Shown piece by piece: positions 7,318 to 16,658 of a stretch of 56,033 bases of DNA (positions are counted from its first letter, which is position 1; each line of letters starts with the position of its first letter). The notes below the pieces were generated by a model, which was not told the DNA's origin, did no database searches, and worked only from the letters and a program-made list of their open reading frames with translations. A program made the position numbers and the translations under genes. This DNA comes from Butyricicoccus pullicaecorum DSM 23266. GTDB taxonomy: Bacteria > Bacillota > Clostridia > Oscillospirales > Butyricicoccaceae. Where the stretch lies: the NCBI RefSeq assembly GCF_900167005.1, contig NZ_FUXW01000013.1:1-56033 (forward strand), in the 5' to 3' direction.

Positions 7318-8280
7318 TTGGCTAAGCTCTTTGGTTTGTTGATCGTGCGTCCGTTTGGTATGCTGCTGATGGCAATCTACAACCTGGTAGATTCCTACGG
7401 CCTCGCGATCATCCTCTTTGCCCTGCTCTGTAAGTTCATCCTGCTGCCGCTCACCATTCACAGTAAGAAGAGCATGCGCAAGATGAGTGCACTGTCGCAG
7501 AAGCAGCAGGCATTGCAGAAGAAATACGGAAACAATCGCGTCAAGCTCAACGAGGAGATGCAGAAGCTGTACGAGCAGGAGGGTGTAAACCCGATGAGTG
7601 GCTGTCTGCCCTCTTTCCTGCCGCTCCCCATCATGATGGGCCTGTACTACGCGATCGAGAAGCCCATTACCTTTATGATGGGCATTACCGACAAGGACTT
7701 TGTGACCGAAGGCATCCCGGATTCGGTACAGCTTCTGATCGATTACGTTCAGAACAACGGCCTTGCCGACCTGTCGGGGTACAATGATTACTACGTCCAG
7801 ATTCCGCTGATGGAGACGCTCAACAAGCTGGCAGACTCTGCGGGCAACTTCCCGGAGTCCATCACCAGCCTGTCTACCGAGATTGCACAGCATCTGGTAC
7901 CGCTGAACTTTGACTTCTTTGGCTTCAACCTGGCGCAGACCCCGAATATTAAGGAACCGGGTCTGATCTGGCTGCTGCCCATCCTGTCCGGTGTGACCGC
8001 ACTGCTGTCCTCGGTCGTTATGCAGAAGATGCAGCAGAAGACCAACCCGGCAGCTGCACAGATGCAGGGTTCGATGAAGACCATGCTGTACATCATGCCG
8101 CTGTTCTCTGTATATCTGGGCTTCATCCTGCCGGCAGCACTGGCAGTGTACTGGATTACCAACAACCTGTTCACCATGATTCAGGAAATCGGCCTGACCT
8201 GGTACATGAATAAGTACCATCCGGTTGAGGTTGAAGATCCGAAGAAGAAGAAAAAGAAATTGCCGAAGGGAGACGCGTAA
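7318..8280 (+). CDS. yidC: Membrane protein insertase YidC/OxaA/SpoIIIJ
   Basis: YidC inserts and folds membrane proteins alone or with SecYEG. The 320-residue protein has an early hydrophobic segment, then DSYGLAIILFALLCKFILLPL, a basic loop KKSMRKMSALSQKQQALQKKYG typical of the cytosolic hairpin, and later hydrophobic segments including SGVTALLSSVVMQKM and MPLFSVYLGFILPAALAVYW. The tail KKKKKKLPK is basic, as expected for ribosome contact. The start is TTG at 7318 with GGAGG at 7304-7308. It lies just before jag, the usual order. Confidence 0.96.
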   Translation: MAKLFGLLIVRPFGMLLMAIYNLVDSYGLAIILFALLCKFILLPLTIHSKKSMRKMSALSQKQQALQKKYGNNRVKLNEEMQKLYEQEGVNPMSGCLPSFLPLPIMMGLYYAIEKPITFMMGITDKDFVTEGIPDSVQLLIDYVQNNGLADLSGYNDYYVQIPLMETLNKLADSAGNFPESITSLSTEIAQHLVPLNFDFFGFNLAQTPNIKEPGLIWLLPILSGVTALLSSVVMQKMQQKTNPAAAQMQGSMKTMLYIMPLFSVYLGFILPAALAVYWITNNLFTMIQEIGLTWYMNKYHPVEVEDPKKKKKKLPKGDA

Positions 8281-8282
8281 AG

Positions 8283-9293
8283 ATGCAGAAGGAACAGATT
8301 TTCTCCGCGGCCACGGTAGACCGCGCGATTGAAAAGGCGCTGACCGAGCTGCACATGGATCGCGATGCCGTTTCGGTAGAGGTCATCGAGATGGGCCGCA
8401 AGGGCTTTCTGGGTATTGGCGCATCGGACGCCAAGATCCGCGTGACCTATGAAGTACCGGACGAGGTAAAGCCGGCCGAGAAGCCGGCGGCAAAGGTGGA
8501 GGAGAAGCCTGCACCCAAGGCCGAGGTCAAGACCGAGGCAAAGCCGCGCCCGGCACAGAACGAGACCCCGCGTCTGGTCAAGGCTGCACCGCAGAGTGCA
8601 GAGAATAAGAAGCCGGTACAGCGTCCGGCAGCCCGTCCGGCACAGGACGAGGAGAAGCCGCGCCTGGTACGCCGCGCGAGCGGTGAGAAGGCTGAGCAGC
8701 CGGCAGCAAAGCCGACCGAGAACAAGAAACCGCGCCGCGAGCAGGCTGAGCCGACCGTTTTCGTCAAGCCTGAGGAAAAGCCCGAGGGCGAGTGGAGCGC
8801 AGAGGCAAAGGCAGCGGTACAGTTCATCGACGGCCTGCTGGTCAAGCTGGGCGTTGAGGGCCGCGCATACGTGACCGCACAGTCCGAGGACGATCACCTG
8901 CGCATCGAGATCGAAGGCCCGGACATGGGCCCGGTCATCGGCCGCCGCGGCGATACGCTGGACGCTATCCAGTACCTGACTTCTCTGGTGCTCAATCGCG
9001 GCACCGAGGAACATGTCCGCCTGACCATTGATACCGAGAACTATCGCGGTAAGCGTGCCGAGTCTCTGGAGAGACTGGCAAGAAAGATGGCGGGTAAGGT
9101 TGCGCGCTATCATAAGCCCATGACTCTGGAGCCGATGAATCCGTATGAGCGCAGAATCATTCATTCTGCACTGCAGGATTACCGCGGTGTGACCACCCAT
9201 TCGACCGGTACCGAACCCAACCGTCGTGTTGTGATTTCGCCGGAAGGCGGCAGACGCTACGCGGGTAAGAGACCCCAGCGTCCGCAGCAGTAA
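8283..9293 (+). CDS. jag: RNA-binding protein Jag/KhpB (SpoIIIJ-associated)
   Basis: Jag/KhpB binds RNA and affects cell elongation in Gram-positive bacteria. Residues 1-58 form the Jag-N domain (GRKGFLGIGASDAKI). Residues about 61-170 are a low-complexity Lys/Pro/Glu/Ala linker. A KH domain with VIGRRGDT (218-225) and an R3H domain with NPYERRIIH (286-294) follow. At 336 residues it is longer than many Jag proteins (about 200), because of the linker. It starts two bases after the yidC stop and is probably cotranscribed with it. R1-4 begins just after the stop. Confidence 0.96.
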   Translation: MQKEQIFSAATVDRAIEKALTELHMDRDAVSVEVIEMGRKGFLGIGASDAKIRVTYEVPDEVKPAEKPAAKVEEKPAPKAEVKTEAKPRPAQNETPRLVKAAPQSAENKKPVQRPAARPAQDEEKPRLVRRASGEKAEQPAAKPTENKKPRREQAEPTVFVKPEEKPEGEWSAEAKAAVQFIDGLLVKLGVEGRAYVTAQSEDDHLRIEIEGPDMGPVIGRRGDTLDAIQYLTSLVLNRGTEEHVRLTIDTENYRGKRAESLERLARKMAGKVARYHKPMTLEPMNPYERRIIHSALQDYRGVTTHSTGTEPNRRVVISPEGGRRYAGKRPQRPQQ

Positions 9294-9301
9294 GGGGAAA
9301 A

Positions 9302-9682
9302 AATTGAAGCTTTCGCCAGCCTTTCTCGAAAGGCTGCGGGTTCTCAGGGCAGAGCCCTGAGCCGGACTCCGCAGAGTCCGGAACTCCCCTTTTGAAACCC
9401 GGTGTTCGGCCCGGGTTTCAATAAAACTCTCGTAAAAAAGCGCGTCCGCAGACGCGCAATTCTCCGCGTGCTTAGCACGCTCATGAAAACCGTTCCATTC
9501 GGAACGGTTTTCTTTTTTTGTATATTTTGGTTGATTCCGGTCTTTGACCGGAATCAAAAGAGATTTTCGCCCGTTGCGACGGGCGACTCAGGGCTCTGCC
9601 CTGAGAACCCGCAAACCTTTGAAAAGGTTTGATCGAAACTTCATTGCCGCCCTTCGGGCGGTCTACCCTACCCTTTTTTCCC
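9302..9682. repeat. R1 repeat, copy 4
   Basis: It lies between the convergent 3' ends of jag and the noc-like gene. The left end is AATTGAAGCTTTCGCC without the outer GCACC. Modules are CTTTCTCGAAAG, CTCAGGGC, CGGACTCCGCAGAGTCCG, GAAACCCGG, GCGCGTCCGCAGACGCGC, CGTGCTTAGCACG and AACCGTTCC/GGAACGGTT, then the right arm with GATTCCGGTC, CGCCCGTTGCGACGGGCG and AACCTTTGAAAAGGTT, and an extra CCGCCCTTCGGGCGG hairpin. Confidence 0.85.
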
Positions 9683-9683
9683 A

Positions 9684-9708
9684 GAAAAAAACCTCCGCTT
9701 CGCGGAGG
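9684..9708 (-). terminator. Terminator of the noc-like gene
   Basis: On the minus strand CCTCCGC and GCGGAGG (9708-9692) form a 7-bp stem with a GAA loop, followed by seven T. It lies 47 bases after the noc-like stop. Confidence 0.85.
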
Positions 9709-9754
9709 ATGATGCATCAAACCAGATATTCCGTTTTATTTTTCCTGAGACCCC

Positions 9755-10567
9755 TTATCTTCTCGCGTGCGGAATCAAGATCTTGACCAAGATCCCGTCG
9801 TCGCGCTCTTCCTTTTCATAACTGGTGTTGACCCCGGATTCCTTCATCATCCCCACCGCCTTGTCCACTGTATTGAGGAACAAGCGCACATCCTTGATGA
9901 GCCGCCGCATGGTGCCAGCCGGTTTTTCGGGCGGGGCTGTGAGCAGCTGTTCGATGTATTGCTCGGTGCGATTGACGTTCCATTGGTGCTGGATGATTGC
10001 CTGGGTTGCCTTTAACCGTTCTTCCTCGGTGGGCAGACGCAGGAGCGCACGGGCGTGACGTTCGGATAACCCACCCTCACGGATGAGGCGCATATTTTCC
10101 TGCGATAATTTGAGCAGTCGCAGCTTGTTTGCGACCGCAGATTGCGTTTTTCCCACCTTGCGTGCCGCTTCCTCCTGCGTCAGACCGTAGCGGTCAATGA
10201 GACGGCGGAAACCGGCAGCTTCCTCGAAGAAATCCAGGTCACGGCGCTGGAGATTTTCGACCAGCGCGATGGCGGAGGAGTCTGCCTCGGTGGCGTTCAT
10301 TACCAGACAGGGCACTTCGGAAAGCCCGGCCGCACGCGCCGCACGCAGTCGGCGCTCTCCGGCGATCAGCTCGTAGCCGTCGGGCGTGCGCCGCACGGTC
10401 AAGGGATTGAGTACACCGTATTGGCGAATGGAGTCTGCCAGTTGATTGATCGCCTCGGGTTCAAAGTACCGCCGCGGCTGGTTGGGATTGCGAGAGATGA
10501 GCGCGGCCTTAATACGCCTGAGCTGTCGTTCGTTTCCGTTTCCGGGCAGATTAAACATCGGTGTCAT
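9755..10567 (-). CDS. ParB/Spo0J/Noc-family partition protein
   Basis: A DNA-binding CTPase clamp that loads at parS or NBS sites. The 270-residue protein has an N-terminal ParB/sulfiredoxin-like domain with GERRLRAARAAG (70-81) and ENLQRRDL (104-111), a helix-turn-helix around 128-155 (LTQEEAARKVGKTQSAVANKL) and a C-terminal dimerisation part. Position next to rsmG fits Noc. However, no soj/parA or second parB is visible and perfect parS is present, so it may serve as the main ParB. GGAGG lies 12 bases before the ATG. The upstream 186 bases to R1-5 show no clear promoter. Confidence 0.92.
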   Translation of the reverse strand: MTPMFNLPGNGNERQLRRIKAALISRNPNQPRRYFEPEAINQLADSIRQYGVLNPLTVRRTPDGYELIAGERRLRAARAAGLSEVPCLVMNATEADSSAIALVENLQRRDLDFFEEAAGFRRLIDRYGLTQEEAARKVGKTQSAVANKLRLLKLSQENMRLIREGGLSERHARALLRLPTEEERLKATQAIIQHQWNVNRTEQYIEQLLTAPPEKPAGTMRRLIKDVRLFLNTVDKAVGMMKESGVNTSYEKEERDDGILVKILIPHARR

Positions 10568-10753
10568 GGTGGGAAATAGCCTCCTTTGTTGATTTGGTTC
10601 GCTCTATCTACAAGGTTACCAGAAAATGGCGGGATGTAAAGGGAAATCGTCCGCAGATGTTGCACTTTCAAGACGGCATTCAGCGGCATTTGGGCAGAAA
10701 ACGGCAGATTTTCTATTTTTCGGCAGGAAATAATTCCCAAGCACTGCACCCCT

Positions 10754-11091
10754 GCTGAAAGTTTCGCCAGCCTTTTCAAAGGCTGCGGGTTCTCAGGGCA
10801 GAGCCCTGAGCCGCGCTCCGCAGAGCGCGGAACTCCCCTATTGAAACCCGGTGTCCGACCCGGGTTTCAACTCAAACAAACAAAAAAGGAAAGACCAACC
10901 ATTCGGTTGGTCTTTCCAAGAGAATTGCGCATCCTGCGGGATGCGCTTTTATTTTTTATTTTGGTTGATTTTCGCTTTGCGAAAATCAAAAGGGGATTTC
11001 GCCATCTGCGGATGGCGACTTGAGGCTCTGCCTCAAGACTCCGCAAACCTTTGAAAAGGTTTGATCGAAACTTCAATTATTGGTGCGGTGC
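10754..11091. repeat. R1 repeat, copy 5
   Basis: It fills the gap between noc and rsmG. Left end CTGAAAGTTTCGCC, then CCTTTTCAAAGG, CTCAGGGC, CGCGCTCCGCAGAGCGCG, GAAACCCGG, AAGACCAACC/GGTTGGTCTT, GCGCATCCTGCGGGATGCGC, GATTTTCGC, CGCCATCTGCGGATGGCG, CTTGAGGC and AACCTTTGAAAAGGTT. It ends in GGTGCGGTGC, six bases before the rsmG stop codon complement. Confidence 0.88.
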
Positions 11092-11097
11092 TGTCCC

Positions 11098-11790
11098 TTA
11101 CAGCGGCGCCGCCGAGATCTTCTGAAATCTTCTCGGATACTTCGCCGGGGTACTCTTGATCTTCTTGACAATCACCAGACGGCTCTTTCTACCCTCCGAC
11201 ATGGGCACGGTGTAATCGATCACGCGCTCTAACCTGCCGCCCAGAATGGTGATCGCGTTCTTGGCCTCCTCGATTTCCTCATCCGAACCGACCGCCTTCA
11301 TAGCGATGAAGTACCCGCCGACCTTGACGAGCGGCAGGGACAGCTCTGCGAGCACATTGAGTCGTGCGACGGCACGGGAAGTCGCAAGGTCGAATTCTTC
11401 GCGGTGGTCGAACTCCTCTGCACGGGCATGGACGGCCTGCGTGCCGGTCAGACCCAGTTCGTCAATGACCTCCTGCAAGAACTTGATGCGCTTGCCGAGC
11501 GAGTCGAGCAGGGTCACCTTTGCATCGGACAGAATCGCGACCGGGATACCCGGGAAACCCGCGCCGCAGCCCACGTCAATGACGGTCTTTCCGGCTGCAT
11601 AGCACGCGAGGGGTGCGCAGTCGAGGAAGTGGCGGGTCACGACCTCGAGGGGGGCGGTGACGGCGGTCAGGTTCATGACCTTATTTTTTTCGAGTAAGAG
11701 GTCGGAGAAGGCGAGCAATTTGTCCACAGCCTGTGGATCGTGCTGGCCGAGTTGTTCCAGACCGGAAGTAAGCAGTTCATGAGCAGTCAT
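11098..11790 (-). CDS. rsmG: 16S rRNA (guanine527-N7)-methyltransferase RsmG
   Basis: RsmG (GidB) methylates G527 of 16S rRNA using S-adenosylmethionine. The 230-residue protein has the SAM-binding motif [10 protein letters not shown] at 72-81, preceded by the typical NKVMNLTAV block (36-44) and the RHFLDC motif. Its ATG overlaps the mnmG stop by 4 bases, so it is the distal gene of an mnmG-rsmG unit. The C-terminal tail carries basic residues ([11 protein letters not shown]), consistent with RNA contact. Confidence 0.96.
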   Translation of the reverse strand: MTAHELLTSGLEQLGQHDPQAVDKLLAFSDLLLEKNKVMNLTAVTAPLEVVTRHFLDCAPLACYAAGKTVIDVGCGAGFPGIPVAILSDAKVTLLDSLGKRIKFLQEVIDELGLTGTQAVHARAEEFDHREEFDLATSRAVARLNVLAELSLPLVKVGGYFIAMKAVGSDEEIEEAKNAITILGGRLERVIDYTVPMSEGRKSRLVIVKKIKSTPAKYPRRFQKISAAPL

Positions 11791-13670
11791 GCGTCGTTGC
11801 CTCCCTTTTCGAGGTTGAGATAGATCATCAGAGCGGTGATATCGGCGGGGGAAACGCCCGAGATACGACCGGCCTGACCGAAGTTGAGCGGACGGATGTC
11901 CTTGAGTTTCTGTCGTGCCTCCAGACGGAGCGAGGGCACAGCATCGTAGTCGATGTCCTGGGGCAGCGTGCGGGCTTCGAGCTTGCGGAACTGCTCGACA
12001 TCCTTTTGCTGGCGGGCGATGTAGCCCTCGTACTTGATGCGGATTTCGACCTGTTCGCGGATGGCGGGGTCGAGCGCGGGGCGGTCGGGGTCAAAGATTG
12101 CGAGATCGTCATAGCTGAGTTCGGGACGGCGCAAGAGATCGATCATGCGGCATCCGGCCTTGAGGGGTGTGGAGTGGTGTGCGGTCAAAAAGTCCTGCAT
12201 TTCACCCGTGGGCTGTACACTGACCGTGCATAAACGGTCGATTTCCTGCTGCACGCGCTGATATTTTGCCTCGGTGCGTGCCAGACGTTCGGGACTGTTG
12301 AGTCCGACGCGTGCACCGATGGGTACCAGACGCTCGTCAGCATTATCCTGCCGGAGCAGCAGACGGTATTCCGAGCGCGAGGTCATCATGCGGTAGGGCT
12401 CACGCGTGCCGCGGGTGACCAGATCGTCGATCAGCGTGCCGATGTAGCCGTCGGCGCGGTCGAGGATGAGCGGGGACTCTCCCTTGATCTTGCGTGCGGC
12501 ATTGATGCCCGCGACCAGACCCTGCGCTGCGGCTTCCTCGTAACCGGACGAGCCGTTAAACTGTCCTGCACCGTATAAACCGGGTACTTTTCGGCATTCC
12601 AGCGTGGGAAGCAGCTCGGTGGGGTCGACGCAGTCGTATTCGATGGCGTAGGCCGGGCGCATGACCTCGGCGTGTTCGAGTCCTTTGATGGTGTGCAGCA
12701 TTTTGAGCTGCACGTCCTCGGGCATGGACGACGAGAAGCCCTGCACATAGATTTCCTCGGTTTCCAATCCCATCGGCTCGAGGAAGAGCTGGTGACGGGG
12801 CTTGTCGGCAAAGCGCACGACCTTGTCCTCGATGGACGGGCAGTAGCGCGGGCCGACACCCTCGATCGTGCCCGAAAACAGGGGCGAGCGGTCGAGATTG
12901 TCGCGAATGACCGCGTGCGTGTCCAGATTGGTGTACGTCAGATGGCAGACCGCCTGATTTGCAGGCGGGTGCTCGGAATCAAAGGAAAACGGGATGATCT
13001 CCTTCTCTCCCTCCTGCACTTCGAGGCCATCGAAGCAGATCGACCGGCGGTTGACACGCGGCGGCGTGCCGGTCTTAAAGCGCTGGAGACGCAGACCGAG
13101 CTTGCGCAGACAGCCGGTCAGTTCCTTGGCCGGGAACATGCCGTCCGGACCGCTCTCCTGGGTAAATTCGCCGATGATGATGCGCCCGCCGAGGAAGGTA
13201 CCCGAGCAGATGATCGCGGCTTTGACCGCATACTGCGCACCGGTGGCCGTGGTCACACCACACACCGCACCGGTTTCGTCCACCTCGACCGACACGACCT
13301 CGGCCTGCTTGAGCGAGAGGTTTTCGGTCGTCTCGAGTACGTGCTTCATGTACGAGCGATATTTCACGCGGTCGGCCTGCGCACGTAAAGAGTGCACCGC
13401 AGGGCCTTTGCCGCGGTTGAGCATGCGGTATTGAATGCATGCCGCATCGGCTGCATGCCCCATTTCGCCGCCGAGCGCATCGATCTCGCGTACGAGATGC
13501 CCCTTTGCCGTGCCGCCGATGGCGGGATTGCAGGGCAGATTGCCGACGGCATCTAAGTTGATGGTAAAGCACAGCGTGCGCAGTCCGAGACGCGCACCGG
13601 CCAGCGCAGCTTCAATGCCCGCGTGACCGGCACCGATGACCGCGATGTCGTAAGTGCCAGCAAAATACAT
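11787..13670 (-). CDS. mnmG: tRNA uridine 5-carboxymethylaminomethyl modification enzyme MnmG (GidA)
   Basis: MnmG uses FAD and works with MnmE to modify the wobble uridine U34 of several tRNAs. The Rossmann motif [12 protein letters not shown] is at about 11-22, and the GidA signature [11 protein letters not shown] lies mid-protein. I chose the ATG at 13670 (627 residues, normal length) because GGAGG lies directly upstream. The reading frame stays open further upstream, but those codons run through the ribosome-binding site and the DnaA-box region. It overlaps rsmG by 4 bases and is separated from mnmE by R1-6. Confidence 0.97.
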   Translation of the reverse strand: MYFAGTYDIAVIGAGHAGIEAALAGARLGLRTLCFTINLDAVGNLPCNPAIGGTAKGHLVREIDALGGEMGHAADAACIQYRMLNRGKGPAVHSLRAQADRVKYRSYMKHVLETTENLSLKQAEVVSVEVDETGAVCGVTTATGAQYAVKAAIICSGTFLGGRIIIGEFTQESGPDGMFPAKELTGCLRKLGLRLQRFKTGTPPRVNRRSICFDGLEVQEGEKEIIPFSFDSEHPPANQAVCHLTYTNLDTHAVIRDNLDRSPLFSGTIEGVGPRYCPSIEDKVVRFADKPRHQLFLEPMGLETEEIYVQGFSSSMPEDVQLKMLHTIKGLEHAEVMRPAYAIEYDCVDPTELLPTLECRKVPGLYGAGQFNGSSGYEEAAAQGLVAGINAARKIKGESPLILDRADGYIGTLIDDLVTRGTREPYRMMTSRSEYRLLLRQDNADERLVPIGARVGLNSPERLARTEAKYQRVQQEIDRLCTVSVQPTGEMQDFLTAHHSTPLKAGCRMIDLLRRPELSYDDLAIFDPDRPALDPAIREQVEIRIKYEGYIARQQKDVEQFRKLEARTLPQDIDYDAVPSLRLEARQKLKDIRPLNFGQAGRISGVSPADITALMIYLNLEKGGNDA

Positions 13671-13701
13671 GGATGTTCCTCCGAAAATTTTTGTGCACAT
13701 C

Positions 13702-13858
13702 TGTTGATAACTCTGTGCATACTTGGGATAACTGTGGATAGATAGCTGAAAAATAGAATACGAAATGTAATATAGAGAAATAATATGTCGAAATGTAATG
13801 TAAAATTGTGGTAGAAAAGCACGAGCGTCCACAATGTGCACAAGGGGATTGTGGATAA
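13702..13858. promoter_or_regulatory. DnaA-box cluster with AT-rich core upstream of mnmG
   Basis: The same-strand sequences TGTTGATAA (13702), TGTGCATAC (13714), TGTGGATAG (13733), TGTGCACAA (13835) and perfect TGTGGATAA (13850-13858) flank about 70 very AT-rich bases (13742-13812). The spacing resembles an origin: boxes around an easily melted core. It lies where enterobacterial oriC sits (next to gidA/mnmG), but about 9-10 kb from dnaA here. The function is unproven. Confidence 0.55.
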
Positions 13859-13872
13859 CTTTTTTGGGTGAG

Positions 13873-14269
13873 GATTCCCGCCCGCAACCCTCGACTTGCG
13901 GTGAACCCATCCCGCCCGCAGGCGAAAACGGGTCCGGGCCTGAGGCCCGGCGCGGTCCAGCCGCGCAGGCTGGCCGCCGTCCGCAGACGGCGGAATCCCC
14001 TATTGATTCCGGCTAAAGCCGGAATCAACAAAAACTTATTTAGAGCGCCGCCCGCAGGCGGCAAGACTCTCTTTGCGGCTGAAAGCCGCTCATGAAAACC
14101 GTTCCGAGGGAACGGTTTTCTATTTTGTATATTTTAGTTGATTTTCGCTCCGCGAAAATCAAAAAGGGGGTTCCGCGTCCTGCGGGACGCGGCTTGAGGC
14201 TCTGCCTCAAGACTCCGCAAGCCTTTTGAAAAAGGCTTGACCGAAAACTTCAATTATGGGTGCGGTGCT
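13873..14269. repeat. R1 repeat, copy 6
   Basis: It separates mnmE from mnmG. The left part is divergent, with GGGCCTGAGGCCC and CAGCCGCGCAGGCTG stems. It continues with CGCCGTCCGCAGACGGCG, GATTCCGGCTAAAGCCGG, GCCGCCCGCAGGCGGC, GCGGCTGAAAGCCGC, AACCGTTCCGAGGGAACGG, GATTTTCGC, CGTCCTGCGGGACG, CTTGAGGC and AAGCCTTTTGAAAAAGGCTT. The terminal GGTGCGGTGC touches the mnmE stop codon complement at 14270. Confidence 0.85.
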
Positions 14270-15634
14270 TTATTTTCCAACGCAGAAATTCGCGAAGATA
14301 TGATCTACGATATCATTCTGGACACTCTGACCGGTGAGTTCTCCCAGACTCTCAATCGCGCCCTCGATATCATATACCACGGCATCGGGCGAAAAACCGG
14401 CTTTCAAGTGTTCCGCAGCCAATTCCAGACGTTCAGCCGTCCGTTTCAAAGTCTCTGCCTGCCGGATATTGGTAATCAAACCGCCGTCAGAGGGCAGATC
14501 ACGCACGCCGGTGAGGGTGAGCAGGGTGTCGGTGAGTTCGGACAGACCCTCGCGGTGCTTGGCAGACAGGGGTACGACGGCGCGGAAGCAGTCGGACAGC
14601 TCTTCCCAGCCCTCTGCGCGGAGCAGGTCAGCCTTGTTTAAGATGGCGACGGCACGGGCAGCGTTTTTGGCTTCGCGCATGACCATGCGGTCTTCCCCGC
14701 CGACCGGTTTGCTGCCGTCAAACACGGCGAGTACGACACCGGATTCGGCTGCATGGCGCACAGCGTCACGGGCACGGGACACACCGATTTTCTCGACCGG
14801 GTCGTCGGTCTCGCGCAGACCGGCGGTATCCTGGAGACGGAGCACCAGACCGCCGAGGCACAGCGTTTCCTCGACCGTGTCGCGGGTTGTACCGGCAATA
14901 TCGGTGACGATGGCGCGGTCGTAGCCGAGCAGCGCATTGAGCAGGGTCGATTTTCCGGCATTGGGACGGCCAATGATGGCGCAGGGCAAGCCCTCGCGCA
15001 GGGCACGGCCACGGGAATAGCTCTCGTGAAGGGCGTTCAGACGAGCGCGCATGTCGGACAGGGTCTGACCGATTTCGGTGAGCGGCAGGTCTTCGATCTC
15101 CTCGTCGGGGTAGTCGATGACGGCGAGGAACTGGGCGCAGACCGCAATCAAACGCTGACGCATGTCGGCAAATTCGGTCGACATGTGCCCGCCGAGCTGG
15201 GAAACCGCGAGCGCGGCGGCCTGTTCAGAGTGCGCGGTGACCAGATCGCCGACCGCTTCCGCGGCGAATAAGTCCAGCTTGCCGTTTAAGAACGCGCGGC
15301 GGGTGAACTCACCGGGTTCGGCCTGACGCGCACCGAGGTCAAAGAGCGCGGACAAGACGGCCTGAAGGACAGCCGACGAGCCGTGACAGTGGATTTCGGC
15401 CATAGGTTCCCCGGTGTAGGTCGCGGGTGCGGGGAAAAAGACGGCCATCGGCCGGTCGATGACCCGACCGTGCACGGTGAGCACGCCGTAGGTCAGCACG
15501 CGGGGCTGTAGATCGCGTGAGCCGACCGGGGTGAAGAGCGCACGCAGACAGGACTCGGCAGCATCGCCCGAGATGCGCACGATACCGATCGCACCGCCGG
15601 GGGCGGTGGACAGCGCAGCGATGGTTTGCGCCAT
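14270..15634 (-). CDS. mnmE: tRNA modification GTPase MnmE (TrmE)
   Basis: MnmE is a potassium-activated GTPase that partners MnmG in U34 modification. The 454 residues show the N-terminal tetrahydrofolate-binding domain, the G1 motif GRPNAGKST (222-230), G3 DTAGLRE, G4 NKAD and the diagnostic C-terminal CVGK. It is the first gene of the minus-strand mnmE-mnmG-rsmG order, though R1-6 intervenes. A promoter with TTGCAT and TAAAAT 17 bases apart lies upstream. The start ATG is preceded by GGGAGG at a normal distance. Confidence 0.98.
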   Translation of the reverse strand: MAQTIAALSTAPGGAIGIVRISGDAAESCLRALFTPVGSRDLQPRVLTYGVLTVHGRVIDRPMAVFFPAPATYTGEPMAEIHCHGSSAVLQAVLSALFDLGARQAEPGEFTRRAFLNGKLDLFAAEAVGDLVTAHSEQAAALAVSQLGGHMSTEFADMRQRLIAVCAQFLAVIDYPDEEIEDLPLTEIGQTLSDMRARLNALHESYSRGRALREGLPCAIIGRPNAGKSTLLNALLGYDRAIVTDIAGTTRDTVEETLCLGGLVLRLQDTAGLRETDDPVEKIGVSRARDAVRHAAESGVVLAVFDGSKPVGGEDRMVMREAKNAARAVAILNKADLLRAEGWEELSDCFRAVVPLSAKHREGLSELTDTLLTLTGVRDLPSDGGLITNIRQAETLKRTAERLELAAEHLKAGFSPDAVVYDIEGAIESLGELTGQSVQNDIVDHIFANFCVGK

Positions 15635-15671
15635 AGATCGAACCTCCCTGAAAAATACTTGATATTATTTT

Positions 15672-15700
15672 ATTTTACCATAACAGCGTTCCGAATGCAA
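15672..15700 (-). promoter_or_regulatory. mnmE promoter
   Basis: On the minus strand TTGCAT (15700-15695) and TAAAAT (15677-15672) are 17 bases apart. The implied start is some 30 bases before the mnmE ATG. Confidence 0.65.
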
Positions 15701-15753
15701 AAAATACACACAAAAAGCCCGAAGAAAAACTGGAACTGCCGGGGAAAGCATGC

Positions 15754-15759
15754 TATAAT
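15754..15759 (+). promoter_or_regulatory. Extended -10 element before the 15804 membrane protein gene
   Basis: TGC-TATAAT with an extended -10 TG and only a weak -35. It lies about 45 bases before the start codon at 15804 and is divergent from the mnmE promoter. Confidence 0.5.
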
Positions 15760-15803
15760 GGGTGGCGTAAGAAAATTCACAGACTGTGGAGGAACGTGAA
15801 ACC

Positions 15804-16658
15804 ATGACGTTAAAGAAAGCATATCCGGTGCTGGCGATCGTGCTGGGCGCGACCGGCGGCGTGCTGCACGGATTGGATCTTGTGCAGGGCTATGACAGCG
15901 CCGATCTGCCGACGGGTGCACCGTGGCTGACGATGTTGTACGTATTGAGTGCGATTGCGGTGGTTCTGTGCGTCGCAGCGGCATTCACCTACCGCAAGAC
16001 GAGCGACCGATACAAGGCATTCGAATCCTACCTGACCGGCGGCGGCACGCGGCATAAGACGGTCGCAGTGCTGAGCGGTGAATTGTTTATCGTGTTCGGC
16101 CTTGCCGGTTTGTATTATACCATGACGCACATCATGGAAATGACCATGTTTGACCGCGTTACCCTCATTCCCTTGTACCTGCTGGCTATCGTGTCGTGCG
16201 TCGCTTTCATGCGACTGGGCGGCAGCGCGGTACGCGGTACCGTGACCGAGGACGACGCGAATATGATCTTTATTCCGATCGCTTGGGCAGCGCTTGACCT
16301 GGTCAATACCTTTAAGGAGAACGGCAACGTGCCGATGGAAGGTAAGTTCGTGTTTGAACTGCTGGCAGCCGGCGGCTTGCTGTGCGCATTGCACGCATAC
16401 GCAAGATTTTTGTTCTCTACCCCTCGCCCGCGCCTGCTCGCCGGATTTGCCGGAATCGGTACAGTTTTTGGCCTGACCGGCGGTATCGGTTTGATTATTC
16501 AGTATGTCATGACTGATTTGAGCGACTTGCAGCGCGTCCCGCGTGCGGGTTGTTATGTGATCTGCGCCCTGTGGCTGGCATATCAGCTCAGCCGTATGGC
16601 ACTGTCGGATGAACCCGAAGGCCCGAAGCTCAAAAGAGGAAAGCCGGTCAACGAATAA
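15804..16658 (+). CDS. Multi-pass membrane protein of unknown function
   Basis: I do not recognise the family. The 284 residues contain about seven to eight hydrophobic segments, for example AYPVLAIVLGATGGVLHG, LTMLYVLSAIAVVLCVAAAF, VAVLSGELFIVFGLAGLYY and VTLIPLYLLAIVSCVAFM, with short charged loops and a Lys-rich tail. The ATG at 15804 was chosen because GTGGAGG lies about 12 bases upstream; an earlier in-frame GTG sits on that site. It is monocistronic, divergent from mnmE and ends at R1-7. The layout suggests a sensor-like or transport-associated integral protein, but no function can be assigned. Confidence 0.85.
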   Translation: MTLKKAYPVLAIVLGATGGVLHGLDLVQGYDSADLPTGAPWLTMLYVLSAIAVVLCVAAAFTYRKTSDRYKAFESYLTGGGTRHKTVAVLSGELFIVFGLAGLYYTMTHIMEMTMFDRVTLIPLYLLAIVSCVAFMRLGGSAVRGTVTEDDANMIFIPIAWAALDLVNTFKENGNVPMEGKFVFELLAAGGLLCALHAYARFLFSTPRPRLLAGFAGIGTVFGLTGGIGLIIQYVMTDLSDLQRVPRAGCYVICALWLAYQLSRMALSDEPEGPKLKRGKPVNE

